24,249 bases of DNA from an uncultured Bacteroidales bacterium (GCA_902768605.1 CACXLY010000070.1:1-24249), one strand, 5' to 3'. Shown: positions 13,838-21,078, numbered from the stretch's first letter. A program made the numbers and translations. Notes: a model not told the origin generated them from the letters alone.

Positions 13838-15496
13838 TCAGTACTTGAACGAGCTTCCTCCGGCGAACTCTCTCAGCAGGCTGGAAGGCGGCACTTGGTC
13901 GCCCGGGATGCCGCGGAAGTAGGCCAGGAACTTGCGGAGGCGGCTCGACTCGGCATACTCGACGGCCCGCTCCGGCACTTGCTCCAGGATGGGCATCACC
14001 TGGTCGCGTATTACGCCCAGCTCGTAGAGCAAAGCGCTGTTGAACGTCGCATCGGCAAGGCCCTGGAAGGGGAAGATCCATTTCTCCTCGCCGGCACTGA
14101 CGCTCGGGGCGCGCTTGATGGTCTCCACGGCAGAGTAGCCGCGGTGCTTGTAGTCGCGAAGGATGCGGCGAAGCAGGCGGATGTCGGCCGTCGGGATGTG
14201 GTTGTGGTTGTCGAGCTGGATGGTGGTGAGCGTCGAGACGTAGATGCGGTACTTCTTCTCATCGGGAATCTGTTGCGTCAGGATGGGATTGAGGGCGTGG
14301 TTGCCTTCGAGGATGATGACGTCCTCGGCCCCTATCTTCAGCTTCCTACCCTCGAAGACGCGCTCGCCCCGCTTGAAGTCATAGCGCGGCAGCTCCACCT
14401 CCTCGCCCATCAGCAAGGCGTTCATCTGCCTGTTGAAGAACGTGGTATCGACGGCCCCGATGCACTCGAAGTCGTACTCGCCATTGGCATCCTTAGGCGT
14501 ATCGACGCGATTGACGAAGTAGTCGTCGGTGCTGATGGTATGTGGCCGCAAGCCGCAAGCCATCACGAGGACCGCCAGCCGCTTGGCCGTCGTGGTCTTG
14601 CCGCTGCTGCTCGGTCCTGCCAGCAGGACGATGCGGGCGCCCCGCTCTGCTATCTCGTCGGCAATATCGCTGAGCTTCTTCGATTGCAGAGCCTCGCTGA
14701 CGTTGATGAGGTCGGTGGCATGGCCCTCCTGGATGGCGGCATTGAGTTCGCCGACAGTCCGCACGCCAAGGATGTTCTGCCATTTGTGGTGCTCGAGGAT
14801 GACTTCGAACATCTTCTTGTTCGGCTCCATTATCTCCTCGAGCTGCGACGGGTCCTTTCGCGACGGAGCACGAAGGAGCATGCCGTCGTAGAACTTGATG
14901 AGGTCGAACAGATGCAGCTGGCTGGTGCGGGTAAGCAGGCAACTGTAGAAGTAGTCGACGGTGCCAGCCAGCTTATAGTAATAGGTATAGAGGTCGTCCT
15001 GGCTTTCCAGCAGCTGCACCTTGCTCTTCATGCCTCGCTTCTCGAACATCTCGATGGCCTCCTCGATGGGGCACTGGATGCGATGGATAGGCATGTCGGC
15101 ATCAATGATTTCCTGCATGCGCTGCTTGATGCGGCCGACGTCCTCTTCTTTTACATGGCGACCCAGTCGAAGCTCGCAGTAATAGCCGCGGCAGACGGAG
15201 CCGCCGATGAGGAGCTGCGCCTCGGGAAAGGTGTCCTCCACGGCTTTCGCCAAGATGAAGAAGAGGGTGCGCGTATAGGTGCGCATGCCGCTTTCGTCGG
15301 AGAGCGACAGGAACTCCACATCCTTGTTGTTGTAGAAGCGGTAGTTCATGCCCTGCACCTTGTTGTTGACGCGAGCCGCCACCGGCCCGTAGTCCATGTG
15401 GAAGTCCGCCTTCTTGAAGGCCTCATAAAGGTTGCTGCCAAAAGGCAGACTTATTCTCTTGCCCGTATTGCGGCAACGAATCCTTAGTTCACTCAT
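13838..15496 (-). CDS. Nucleoside (uridine) kinase with N-terminal TGS/ThrRS-like domains
   Basis: 552 residues from ATGAGTGAA at 15496; a TTG two codons upstream is not preferred. The N-terminus (1-60) is TGS-like ('RIRCRNTGKRISLPFG'). About 60-200 resembles the second additional domain of threonyl-tRNA synthetase ('LIGGSVCRGYYCELRL'). The kinase part has a P-loop (LLAGPSSSGKTTTAKRL, near residue 290), 'ISTDDYFVNR', 'ELPRYDFKRGER' and 'VIILEGNHALNP', all typical of the uridine kinase/phosphoribulokinase family. Such fusions are standard in Bacteroidetes and are usually annotated as nucleoside kinase; the substrate is probably uridine or cytidine, for pyrimidine salvage. The synthetase-like half carries no aminoacylation core. 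It follows the sirtuin gene by 46 bp of 7-bp repeat DNA on the same strand. Confidence 0.92.
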   Translation of the reverse strand: MSELRIRCRNTGKRISLPFGSNLYEAFKKADFHMDYGPVAARVNNKVQGMNYRFYNNKDVEFLSLSDESGMRTYTRTLFFILAKAVEDTFPEAQLLIGGSVCRGYYCELRLGRHVKEEDVGRIKQRMQEIIDADMPIHRIQCPIEEAIEMFEKRGMKSKVQLLESQDDLYTYYYKLAGTVDYFYSCLLTRTSQLHLFDLIKFYDGMLLRAPSRKDPSQLEEIMEPNKKMFEVILEHHKWQNILGVRTVGELNAAIQEGHATDLINVSEALQSKKLSDIADEIAERGARIVLLAGPSSSGKTTTAKRLAVLVMACGLRPHTISTDDYFVNRVDTPKDANGEYDFECIGAVDTTFFNRQMNALLMGEEVELPRYDFKRGERVFEGRKLKIGAEDVIILEGNHALNPILTQQIPDEKKYRIYVSTLTTIQLDNHNHIPTADIRLLRRILRDYKHRGYSAVETIKRAPSVSAGEEKWIFPFQGLADATFNSALLYELGVIRDQVMPILEQVPERAVEYAESSRLRKFLAYFRGIPGDQVPPSSLLREFAGGSSFKY

Positions 15497-15497
15497 C

Positions 15498-15565
15498 TTC
15501 AATTTTCAATATTCAATCTTCAATATTCAATCTTCAATATCTTCAATTTTCAATATTCAATATAG
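15498..15565. repeat. 7-bp tandem repeat (TTCAATA/TTCAATC) between sirtuin and kinase genes
   Basis: CAAT occurs at 15500, 15507, 15514, 15521, 15528, 15535, then 15544, 15551 and 15558: two blocks of exact 7-bp steps joined by one 9-bp step. The array fills the whole gap between the two minus-strand genes and runs into the sirtuin coding sequence, supplying its last codons (LNIEN) and its stop. Confidence 0.9.
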
Positions 15566-16244
15566 TCAGGAGTTCTTTCATGCCTTCGCTTGCGCCCTTC
15601 ATGATGTGGTGGACAGGCACGTCGCTGTTCCAGGCGACAGGTTTCGGGTCGATGAGGTAGATGGGAGTGCCTGGCGGGACGCAGCGGGTCAGTCCGGCGG
15701 CGGGATAGACGTTGAGGCTCGTGCCGATGACGATAAGCATGTCCGCCTTTGCGCATTCCTCGGCGGCGCGTTCTATCTCGGGCACCGCCTCGCCGAACCA
15801 GACGATAAACGGCCGCAGCTGGCTCCCGTCGTCGGCAAGGTCACCGATTTTCACCTCGAGATGCTCCGCGTCGAGCGTCTTGATGTATCGCGGGTCGTTG
15901 GGCGAGCGGCTGCTCGTCACCTTCATCAGTTCGCCATGCAGATGAATGACGTAGCTGCTGCCGGCCCGCTCGTGCAGGTCGTCAACATTCTGCGTCACGA
16001 CCGTCACCGCATGTTCTTCTTCAAGCTTTGCCACGAGCTCGTGTCCGAGGCAAGGCTTCACCTCGAGCAACTGCTTGCGCCGTATGTTGTAGAACTCCGT
16101 CACGAGCTTCGGGTCGCGCGCCCAGCCTTCCGGCGTCGCCACGTCTTCTACGTTGTACTGGTCCCACAGACCACCATTGTCGCGAAAGGTACTGATGCCG
16201 CTTTCGGCGCTCATACCCGCTCCACTCAACACTACTATTCTCAT
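15543..16244 (-). CDS. NAD-dependent protein deacylase (sirtuin), zinc cysteines absent
   Basis: 234 residues from ATGAGAATAGTAGTG at 16244; the longer frame starting at 16340 overlaps the promoter and is rejected. Sirtuin motifs in order: 'VVLSGAGMSAESGISTFRD' (NAD binding), 'DVATPEGWARDP', 'TVVTQNVDDLHERAGS', HLHGE (catalytic His), 'RPFIVWFGEAVP', 'VIGTSLNVYPAAG', 'YLIDPKP'. The segment 'EFYNIRRKQL' carries the Tyr and Arg that in SIRT5/CobB-type enzymes favour succinyl- and malonyl-lysine. Between HLHGE and RPFIVWFGE, where the four zinc Cys normally lie, the sequence SSRSPNDPRYIKTL... has none. It would remove acyl groups from lysines in cytoplasmic proteins, linking acylation to NAD status. 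It has its own -7 box at 16273-16280. The last codons come from the 7-bp repeat. The gene symbol cobB is not assigned because the zinc site differs. Confidence 0.9.
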   Translation of the reverse strand: MRIVVLSGAGMSAESGISTFRDNGGLWDQYNVEDVATPEGWARDPKLVTEFYNIRRKQLLEVKPCLGHELVAKLEEEHAVTVVTQNVDDLHERAGSSYVIHLHGELMKVTSSRSPNDPRYIKTLDAEHLEVKIGDLADDGSQLRPFIVWFGEAVPEIERAAEECAKADMLIVIGTSLNVYPAAGLTRCVPPGTPIYLIDPKPVAWNSDVPVHHIMKGASEGMKELLTILNIEN

Positions 16245-16272
16245 AATTGCCCCTTTTTTGATTAAAGATACG

Positions 16273-16280
16273 CAAATATA
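16273..16280 (-). promoter_or_regulatory. -7 box (TATATTTG) for the sirtuin-kinase-acyltransferase unit
   Basis: The reverse strand reads TATATTTG, matching TAnnTTTG, 28 bp upstream of the sirtuin ATG. No other -7 box was seen before the two downstream genes, which supports one transcript. Confidence 0.55.
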
Positions 16281-16324
16281 GGAAAAAAAACGATGCGAGA
16301 GTGCGAAGAGTGAAGAAAATATGT

Positions 16325-16332
16325 TAATTTTG
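16325..16332 (+). promoter_or_regulatory. -7 box (TAATTTTG) for the FKBP operon
   Basis: TAATTTTG matches TAnnTTTG and lies 29 bp upstream of the ATG at 16362. It diverges from the sirtuin promoter about 45 bp away. Confidence 0.55.
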
Positions 16333-16361
16333 CGGCGCATTTATAATAATATATAGTTTAT

Positions 16362-16946
16362 ATGGACAAAATAAGCTATGCTTTGGGCCTCGGAATAGGC
16401 CAACAGATAAAGAGCATGAACATAGAAAACTTCAGCATCGAGGACTTCGCGAAAAGCATCTCGGACGTGATGGAGGGAAAGGAGACTGCCTTCTCCGCTC
16501 GCGAGGCGCAGATGATGCTGCAAGAGTATTTCACCAAGAAGCAGAAAGAGGAGGCGCAGGCGCACATTGCGGAAGGCAAGGCTTACCTGGACGCCAATGC
16601 GAAGAAGGCCGGCGTCACCGTGACGAAGAGCGGTCTGCAGTACGAGGTCTTGCAGGAAGGCACGGGCAAGAGCCCGAAGGCGACGGATACGGTTCGCTGC
16701 CACTACGAGGGTCGCCTGCTCGACGGCACCATCTTCGATAGCAGCTACAAGCGCGGCGAGCCTGCCGACTTCGGCCTCAACCAGGTCATCCCGGGCTGGA
16801 CGGAAGGCGTGCAGCTGATGAAGGAAGGCGCGAAGTTCCGCTTCACCATCCCCTACCTCCTGGCTTACGGAGAGCAGGGAGCCGGCGCAAGCATACCGCC
16901 CTTCAGCACGCTCATCTTCGACGTGGAGCTCATCAAAGTGCTTTGA
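16362..16946 (+). CDS. FKBP-type peptidyl-prolyl isomerase, cytoplasmic (FklB-like)
   Basis: 194 residues with no signal peptide, starting MDKISYALGLGIGQQIKSM. The N-terminal helical region (about 1-85) is FKBP_N, used for dimerisation in Mip/FkpA/FklB. The catalytic FKBP_C domain (about 100-194) shows 'SGLQYEVLQEGTGKSPKATD', 'VRCHYEGRLLDGTIFDSSYK', 'QVIPGWTEGVQLM' and 'FTIPYLLAYGEQGAGASIPP'. These hold the usual aromatic pocket (Tyr, Phe-Asp, Val-Ile, Trp, Tyr). It catalyses cis-trans isomerisation of prolyl bonds and helps folding. It is the first of three tandem paralogues, and the only one predicted to stay in the cytoplasm. The 46-bp gap to the next gene contains a repeated TTCAACAAAC (16951 and 16980). 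Confidence 0.93.
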   Translation: MDKISYALGLGIGQQIKSMNIENFSIEDFAKSISDVMEGKETAFSAREAQMMLQEYFTKKQKEEAQAHIAEGKAYLDANAKKAGVTVTKSGLQYEVLQEGTGKSPKATDTVRCHYEGRLLDGTIFDSSYKRGEPADFGLNQVIPGWTEGVQLMKEGAKFRFTIPYLLAYGEQGAGASIPPFSTLIFDVELIKVL

Positions 16947-16992
16947 CAAATTCAACAAACAAAATTAATAAATTCAAATTTCAACAAACAAC

Positions 16993-17862
16993 ATGAAAAA
17001 GTTTTCAATTCTCGCAGCCATTGCAGTGGCTGCAATCATGGGAAGTTGCACAAACAGCACTCCCACCGCTAACTTGAAGAACGACATCGACACGCTGAGC
17101 TATGCTTTCGGCATTGCTCAGACACAAGGTCTCAAGGAGTACCTGACCATGCGCATGGACGTCGACACAACCTACATTGATGAGTTCATCAAGGGTTTGA
17201 ACGAAGCCGCCAACGCAGGCGACAACAAGAAAAAGGCCGCTTACTACGCAGGTCTGCAGATTGGTCAGCAGATCAGCCAGCAGATGATTAAGGGCATCAA
17301 CTACGAAATCTTCGGCGAGGACAGCACTCAGAGCATCAGCCTGAAGAACTTCATGGCAGGCTTCATCTCCGGCACCACGGGCAAGAACGCCCTGATGACT
17401 GTCGACGAGGCTTCCAACACCGCTCAGACCATGATGCAGACCGTGAAGGCTCGCGTGATGCAAGACAAATACGGCGACTGGAAGAAGCAGTGTGAGGACT
17501 ACATGGCCAACATTGCCAAGAAGGACGGCATCAAGGAGCTCGGCGACGGCATCTACTACGAAGTGCTCACCGAAGGCAAGGGCGCCATTCCTGCCGACAC
17601 TTGCCGCGTCAGCGTCAACTACGAGGGCAAGCTCCTCAACGACACCATCTTCGACAGCTCATACCAGCGCGGCGAGCCTGCCAAGTTCATGGTTAAGCAG
17701 GTCATCCCCGGATGGCAGAAAGCTCTCACCAATATGCCCGTCGGCTCCACATGGATGGTTTACATTCCTCAGGAGCAGGCTTACGGCGAGCGCGACGGCG
17801 GCAAGATTCCTCCTTTCTCCTGCCTCATCTTTAAGATTGAAATGCTCGGCATCGAGAAATAA
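16993..17862 (+). CDS. FKBP-type peptidyl-prolyl isomerase lipoprotein
   Basis: 289 residues. The N-terminus is a lipoprotein signal (MKKFSILAAIAVAAIMGSC, lipid Cys at 19). A first FKBP_N-like stretch, DTLSYAFGIAQTQGLKEYL, parallels the start of the other two genes. A longer helical region follows (about 60-180), including 'YYAGLQIGQQISQQMIKGI'. The FKBP_C domain (about 185-289) shows 'GIYYEVLTEGKGAIPADT', 'VNYEGKLLNDTIFDSSYQ', 'QVIPGWQKALTNM' and 'VYIPQEQAYGERDGGKIPP'. It is probably membrane-anchored on the periplasmic side or exposed at the outer membrane, assisting folding of exported proteins. Only 9 bp separate it from the third paralogue, so they are cotranscribed. Confidence 0.93.
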   Translation: MKKFSILAAIAVAAIMGSCTNSTPTANLKNDIDTLSYAFGIAQTQGLKEYLTMRMDVDTTYIDEFIKGLNEAANAGDNKKKAAYYAGLQIGQQISQQMIKGINYEIFGEDSTQSISLKNFMAGFISGTTGKNALMTVDEASNTAQTMMQTVKARVMQDKYGDWKKQCEDYMANIAKKDGIKELGDGIYYEVLTEGKGAIPADTCRVSVNYEGKLLNDTIFDSSYQRGEPAKFMVKQVIPGWQKALTNMPVGSTWMVYIPQEQAYGERDGGKIPPFSCLIFKIEMLGIEK

Positions 17863-17871
17863 GTAAGAACG

Positions 17872-18780
17872 ATGAAGAAATTTATCCTGTTTGCACTCTG
17901 CGCTTGCATCACGTTGGGCGCAGGTGCTGCCAAGAAGAATACTGGCAAGAAGAAGAAAGGCAAGGAGCCTGTAGAAGTAGTCGATACGCTGTGCGTTGAC
18001 AGTTTCAGCTACTTCTTCGGCCGCGCCAATTCCAACGGTCTGAAGGGCTACCTGTCCCAGCGCATGGGCATCGACACGACCTATATCGCCGACTTCCTGA
18101 AGGGCTTCGAGCAGATGACGCTCACCGACGCCGACAAGCGCGAGAAGGCTCGCCTGGCCGGCATCGAGATACGTCAGCAGGTCGAGGAACAAGTCTATCC
18201 CAACGCCTCCAAGCAGGTGAACGACAGCATCGACATCCTGAACAAGGCTCTCTTCGTGAAGGGCTTCCGCGACAACTTCGAGGGCGTGAACAACATCATC
18301 TCGATGGACAGCACCCAGAAGGTCGTCAAGAAGCAGATGGAGTACTATCACAAGGTCAACATGGAGAAGAAGTACGGCGCCAACCGTATTGCAGGCGAGG
18401 AGTTCCTCAAGGCTAACGCCAAGAAGGACAGCGTGAAGGTCACGCCCAGCGGCCTGCAGTACAAGGTGCTGACTCAGGGCACGGGCGAGATTCCCACAAA
18501 GGAATCCAAGGTGAAGGTGAACTACGAAGGCCACCTCATCGACGGCACGGAGTTCGACAGCTCCTATAAGAGGAACAAACCCGTCACGTTCCCCGTGGGC
18601 GGCGTCATCCCGGGATGGACAGAGGCACTCTGCATGATGCCCGTCGGCAGCAAGTGGATGCTCTACGTCCCGCAGGAGCTCGCCTACAAGGACCGCGAGC
18701 AGGCCAAGATTCCTCCCTTCTCCTGCCTCATCTTCACCGTTGAGCTCCTGGACATAGAAAAGGAACCAGCCAAAAAGTAA
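17872..18780 (+). CDS. FKBP-type peptidyl-prolyl isomerase, periplasmic
   Basis: 302 residues with a signal peptide (MKKFILFALCACITLGAGA, no lipobox at the cleavage point) and a very basic stretch right after it (KKNTGKKKKGKE). It has the same plan as its neighbour: FKBP_N start 'DSFSYFFGRANSNGLKGYL', helical arm to about 175, then FKBP_C (about 190-302) with 'SGLQYKVLTQGTGEIPTKES', 'VNYEGHLIDGTEFDSSYK', 'GVIPGWTEALCMM' and 'LYVPQELAYKDREQAKIPP'. It presumably acts as a soluble periplasmic folding helper. It is the last gene of the operon; a terminator-like hairpin begins 13 bp after its stop. Confidence 0.92.
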   Translation: MKKFILFALCACITLGAGAAKKNTGKKKKGKEPVEVVDTLCVDSFSYFFGRANSNGLKGYLSQRMGIDTTYIADFLKGFEQMTLTDADKREKARLAGIEIRQQVEEQVYPNASKQVNDSIDILNKALFVKGFRDNFEGVNNIISMDSTQKVVKKQMEYYHKVNMEKKYGANRIAGEEFLKANAKKDSVKVTPSGLQYKVLTQGTGEIPTKESKVKVNYEGHLIDGTEFDSSYKRNKPVTFPVGGVIPGWTEALCMMPVGSKWMLYVPQELAYKDREQAKIPPFSCLIFTVELLDIEKEPAKK

Positions 18781-18792
18781 AAAAGAGAGGTC

Positions 18793-18843
18793 AGCCAACG
18801 CCACACGTGGCATCATCGATTCCCACACGTGGCGTTGGCTTTT
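18793..18843 (+). terminator. Terminator-like hairpin ending the FKBP operon, formed by the first 22-bp repeat units
   Basis: AGCCAACGCCAC (18793-18804) pairs perfectly with GTGGCGTTGGCT (18829-18840), followed by TTT. The loop of 24 nt is long but can extend the stem by four more pairs after a mismatch. The 3' arm is repeat unit 2 of the adjacent array. Confidence 0.6.
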
Positions 18844-19001
18844 CCTTCACGTGGCGTCGGCAGTTCCCACAGCAAGCGTTGGACTCTCCCACAGCAAGCG
18901 TCGGGCTTTCCCACAGCAAGCGTCGGGCTTTCCCACAGCAAGCGTCGGGCTCTCCCACAGCAAGCGTTGGCGATTCCCTCACGTGGCATTTTCAGGCCCC
19001 T
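18804..19001 (+). repeat. Nine-unit tandem array with exact 22-bp period
   Basis: Anchors fall at 18804, 18826, 18848, 18870, 18892, 18914, 18936, 18958 and 18980 without a single length change. Units 1-3 and 9 begin CACGTGGC (palindromic CACGTG core); units 4-8 begin CAGCAAGCG and are nearly identical inside (...TCGGGCTTTCCCA). Units 1 and 9 share CACGTGGCAT, so the array has matching outer and different inner units. Because 22 is not a multiple of 3, all frames stay open over most of it, which creates false ORFs on both strands. It occupies nearly all of the gap between the FKBP operon and GH97. No -7 box was found before GH97. Confidence 0.92.
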
Positions 19002-19035
19002 CCTCAAAAGAACACCATTAACTTAAGCTAACAAT

Positions 19036-20988
19036 ATGAAGAAGTCACTTTTCCTCGCGGCCCTGCTCCTCTCGAGTTTTGCCGCCAACGCGCAGAAACA
19101 AGTCAGCGCAACAAGTCCCGACGGACAGACGAAGGTCACGGTCACCGTCTCCGACCGCATCTACTACGACGTGGAGAGCCACGGCGAACAGCTGTTCAAG
19201 CAGAACCACATCGGCATGACGCTCAGCGACCGCACCCTCGGCGAGAAACCCGCCCTCAAGGGCAACAAGGTTACGAAGGTCAGCGAGACCATTACGCCCA
19301 TACATCCCCTCAAGTTCAGCAAGGTCGAGAATAACTATACCCTGCTCACCCTCACCTTCGGCGGAGGCTACAAGGTGGAGTGGCGCGTCTATGACGACGG
19401 CGTGGCCTACCGCTTCATCACTGCTCTGAAGGGCGACATCGAGGTGATGAGCGAGGACGGCACATGGCAGCTGGCCAGCCCCGCAAAGCTCGTCCTGCAG
19501 CAGCCCGGCGGCTTCAAGACAAGCTGCGAAGAGAACTACTCAGTCGTGGCCAGCAATGAATGGAAGGCCGACGACAAGATGAGCGAACTGCCCATCCTCG
19601 TCATGGGCGACAAGCAGAAAGTGCTCATCTCCGAGTTCGACCTGTTCGACTACGCAGGCGTCTTCCTCAAGTCCGTCGGCGAAGGCACAAACGCCTTCTC
19701 CATCATCCAGCCCAAGTGTCCGACCGAATACGAAGACGACGGCGACCGCAGGCACAAGATCCTCAAGGAAGCCAGCTACGTGGCCAAGACTTCAGGCACG
19801 CGCTCCTTCCCCTGGCGCTATATGCTCATCACTCAGCAGGACGGGCAACTCGTCGAGAGCACTATGCCCGTACGCCTCGCTCCCGCAAACGCCATCGGCG
19901 AGACCAGTTGGATCAAGGTCGGCCAGACGTGCTGGGACTGGCTCAATGGTATCCCCTTCGGTCCCGACGTGACATTCAAGTCCGGCATCAACCTCGATAC
20001 TTACAAGTACTTTATCGATTTCGCAGCCCGCAACGGTGTAGGCTACATCCTCATCGACGAGGGTTGGGCGCTCAACACACGCAATCCCTTCGAGACTAAT
20101 CCTGAAGTGCATCTGCCCGAGATTATCTCGTACGGCAAGAGCAAAGGCGTGGGCGTCATCCTCTGGTTGCCCTGGCTCACCGTAGAGCACCACATGGACC
20201 TCTTCGAGAAATTCGAGGAGTGGGGCATCAAGGGCACAAAGATCGACTTCATGGACCGCCAGGACCAGTGGATGATTAACTTCTACGAGCGCGTGGCCAA
20301 AGAGGCAGCCAAGCACCACATCTTCGTCGACTTCCACGGCGCATTCCATCCCAGCGGCCTGGACTACAAGTATCCCAACGTCCTGACTTACGAAGGCGTG
20401 CGCGGCATGGAGTATAACGGCAGCTGCAAGCCCGACAACAGCGTATGGCTTCCCTTCATTCGCAACGCCGTCGGCCCCATGGACTATACGCCCGGCTCTA
20501 TGCTCAACTACCAGCCCGAGCGCCATCACGGCGGCCGTCCCATCTGCGCCGGCGTGGGCACGAAAGCCTTCAACCTGGCCATCTTCGTACTTGCCGAGAG
20601 CAACCTCCAGATGTTGATGGACAACCCCTGCCGCTACGACCAGTGGCCCGATTGCCGCGACTTCCTCACCAGCGTCCCCGTCAATTGGGATGAGACACGC
20701 GTTGTGGCAGCCGAGGCAGGCCAGTACTGCGTGGTGGCCAAGCGCAAGGGCGACAAGTGGTTTATCGGCGGCATCACCAACAGCACCGAACGCGACCTGA
20801 AGCTCAACTTCGACTTCCTGCCCGCAGGAAAGCAGTACAAGATGACGAGCTTCAAGGACGGCGTCAATGCCCACATCATCGCCATGGACTACCTCCGCGA
20901 GGAAAGCAGAGTCAGCAGCACCTCCGTCCTGCCCGTCCACATGGCCCGCAACGGCGGCTGGTGCGCAAGCCTCGAACCCGGCAGGTAA
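19036..20988 (+). CDS. Secreted GH97 glycoside hydrolase, probably retaining alpha-galactosidase type
   Basis: 650 residues with a signal peptide (MKKSLFLAALLLSSFAANAQ). The N-terminal beta-super-sandwich (about 22-280) has 'TSPDGQTKVTVTVSDRIYY' and 'VEWRVYDDGVAYRF'. The barrel (about 290-560) has 'GQTCWDWLNG', 'YILIDEGWA', 'KGTKIDFMDRQDQWMINFY', 'FVDFHGAFHPSGL' and 'TYEGVRGMEYNGS'. A C-terminal sandwich follows. GH97 contains inverting alpha-glucosidases (SusB) and retaining alpha-galactosidases. From memory, inverting members have a His-Glu-Pro motif supplying the base, and retaining ones have an Asp at the barrel position seen here. This protein has Asp404 in KIDFMD and HGA (Gly435) in place of HEP, so a retaining alpha-galactosidase-type enzyme is favoured. 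Glu453 is a candidate acid/base. It ends in a terminator (21072-21113). Family call firm; subtype inferred. Confidence 0.92.
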   Translation: MKKSLFLAALLLSSFAANAQKQVSATSPDGQTKVTVTVSDRIYYDVESHGEQLFKQNHIGMTLSDRTLGEKPALKGNKVTKVSETITPIHPLKFSKVENNYTLLTLTFGGGYKVEWRVYDDGVAYRFITALKGDIEVMSEDGTWQLASPAKLVLQQPGGFKTSCEENYSVVASNEWKADDKMSELPILVMGDKQKVLISEFDLFDYAGVFLKSVGEGTNAFSIIQPKCPTEYEDDGDRRHKILKEASYVAKTSGTRSFPWRYMLITQQDGQLVESTMPVRLAPANAIGETSWIKVGQTCWDWLNGIPFGPDVTFKSGINLDTYKYFIDFAARNGVGYILIDEGWALNTRNPFETNPEVHLPEIISYGKSKGVGVILWLPWLTVEHHMDLFEKFEEWGIKGTKIDFMDRQDQWMINFYERVAKEAAKHHIFVDFHGAFHPSGLDYKYPNVLTYEGVRGMEYNGSCKPDNSVWLPFIRNAVGPMDYTPGSMLNYQPERHHGGRPICAGVGTKAFNLAIFVLAESNLQMLMDNPCRYDQWPDCRDFLTSVPVNWDETRVVAAEAGQYCVVAKRKGDKWFIGGITNSTERDLKLNFDFLPAGKQYKMTSFKDGVNAHIIAMDYLREESRVSSTSVLPVHMARNGGWCASLEPGR

Positions 20989-20990
20989 TG

Positions 20991-21078
20991 CATCGCCTCA
21001 TCTACAAGCAGGCATCGCTTAACTCAAAAGCGGACATCGCTTAACATAAAAGCTTACATCGCTTAACCTACAAGCGGG
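20991..21078 (+). repeat. Four-unit tandem array with exact 22-bp period after GH97
   Basis: CATCGC anchors at 20991, 21013, 21035 and 21057 are all 22 bp apart. The three inner units share CATCGCTTAAC, and the end units share CTACAAGC(A/G)GG. The array begins two bases after the GH97 stop codon. Its last unit supplies the 5' arm of the terminator. The sequence is unrelated to the array before GH97 but has the same period. Confidence 0.9.

Noticed and set aside
13814..15487. 557-codon plus-strand open frame opposite the nucleoside kinase
   Set aside because: Antisense shadow of a clearly recognised kinase gene, with no domain and no ribosome-binding site.
17659..18828. 389-residue minus-strand frame across two FKBP genes
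   Set aside because: It spans two well-supported plus-strand genes and has no recognisable domain, so it is an antisense shadow.
18793..18840. Riboswitch before GH97
   Set aside because: The hairpin is better explained as the terminator of the FKBP operon; no conserved aptamer features were recognised.
18804..19001. CRISPR array
   Set aside because: Units are directly adjacent with no unique spacers, 22 bp is too short a period, and no cas genes are near.
18791..19031. Several 60-75 residue open frames on both strands in the 22-bp array
   Set aside because: A 22-bp period rotates the frame each unit and the unit has no stops, so all frames stay open. The peptides are repeats of CCGRARRLLWESP-type sequence without start signals.
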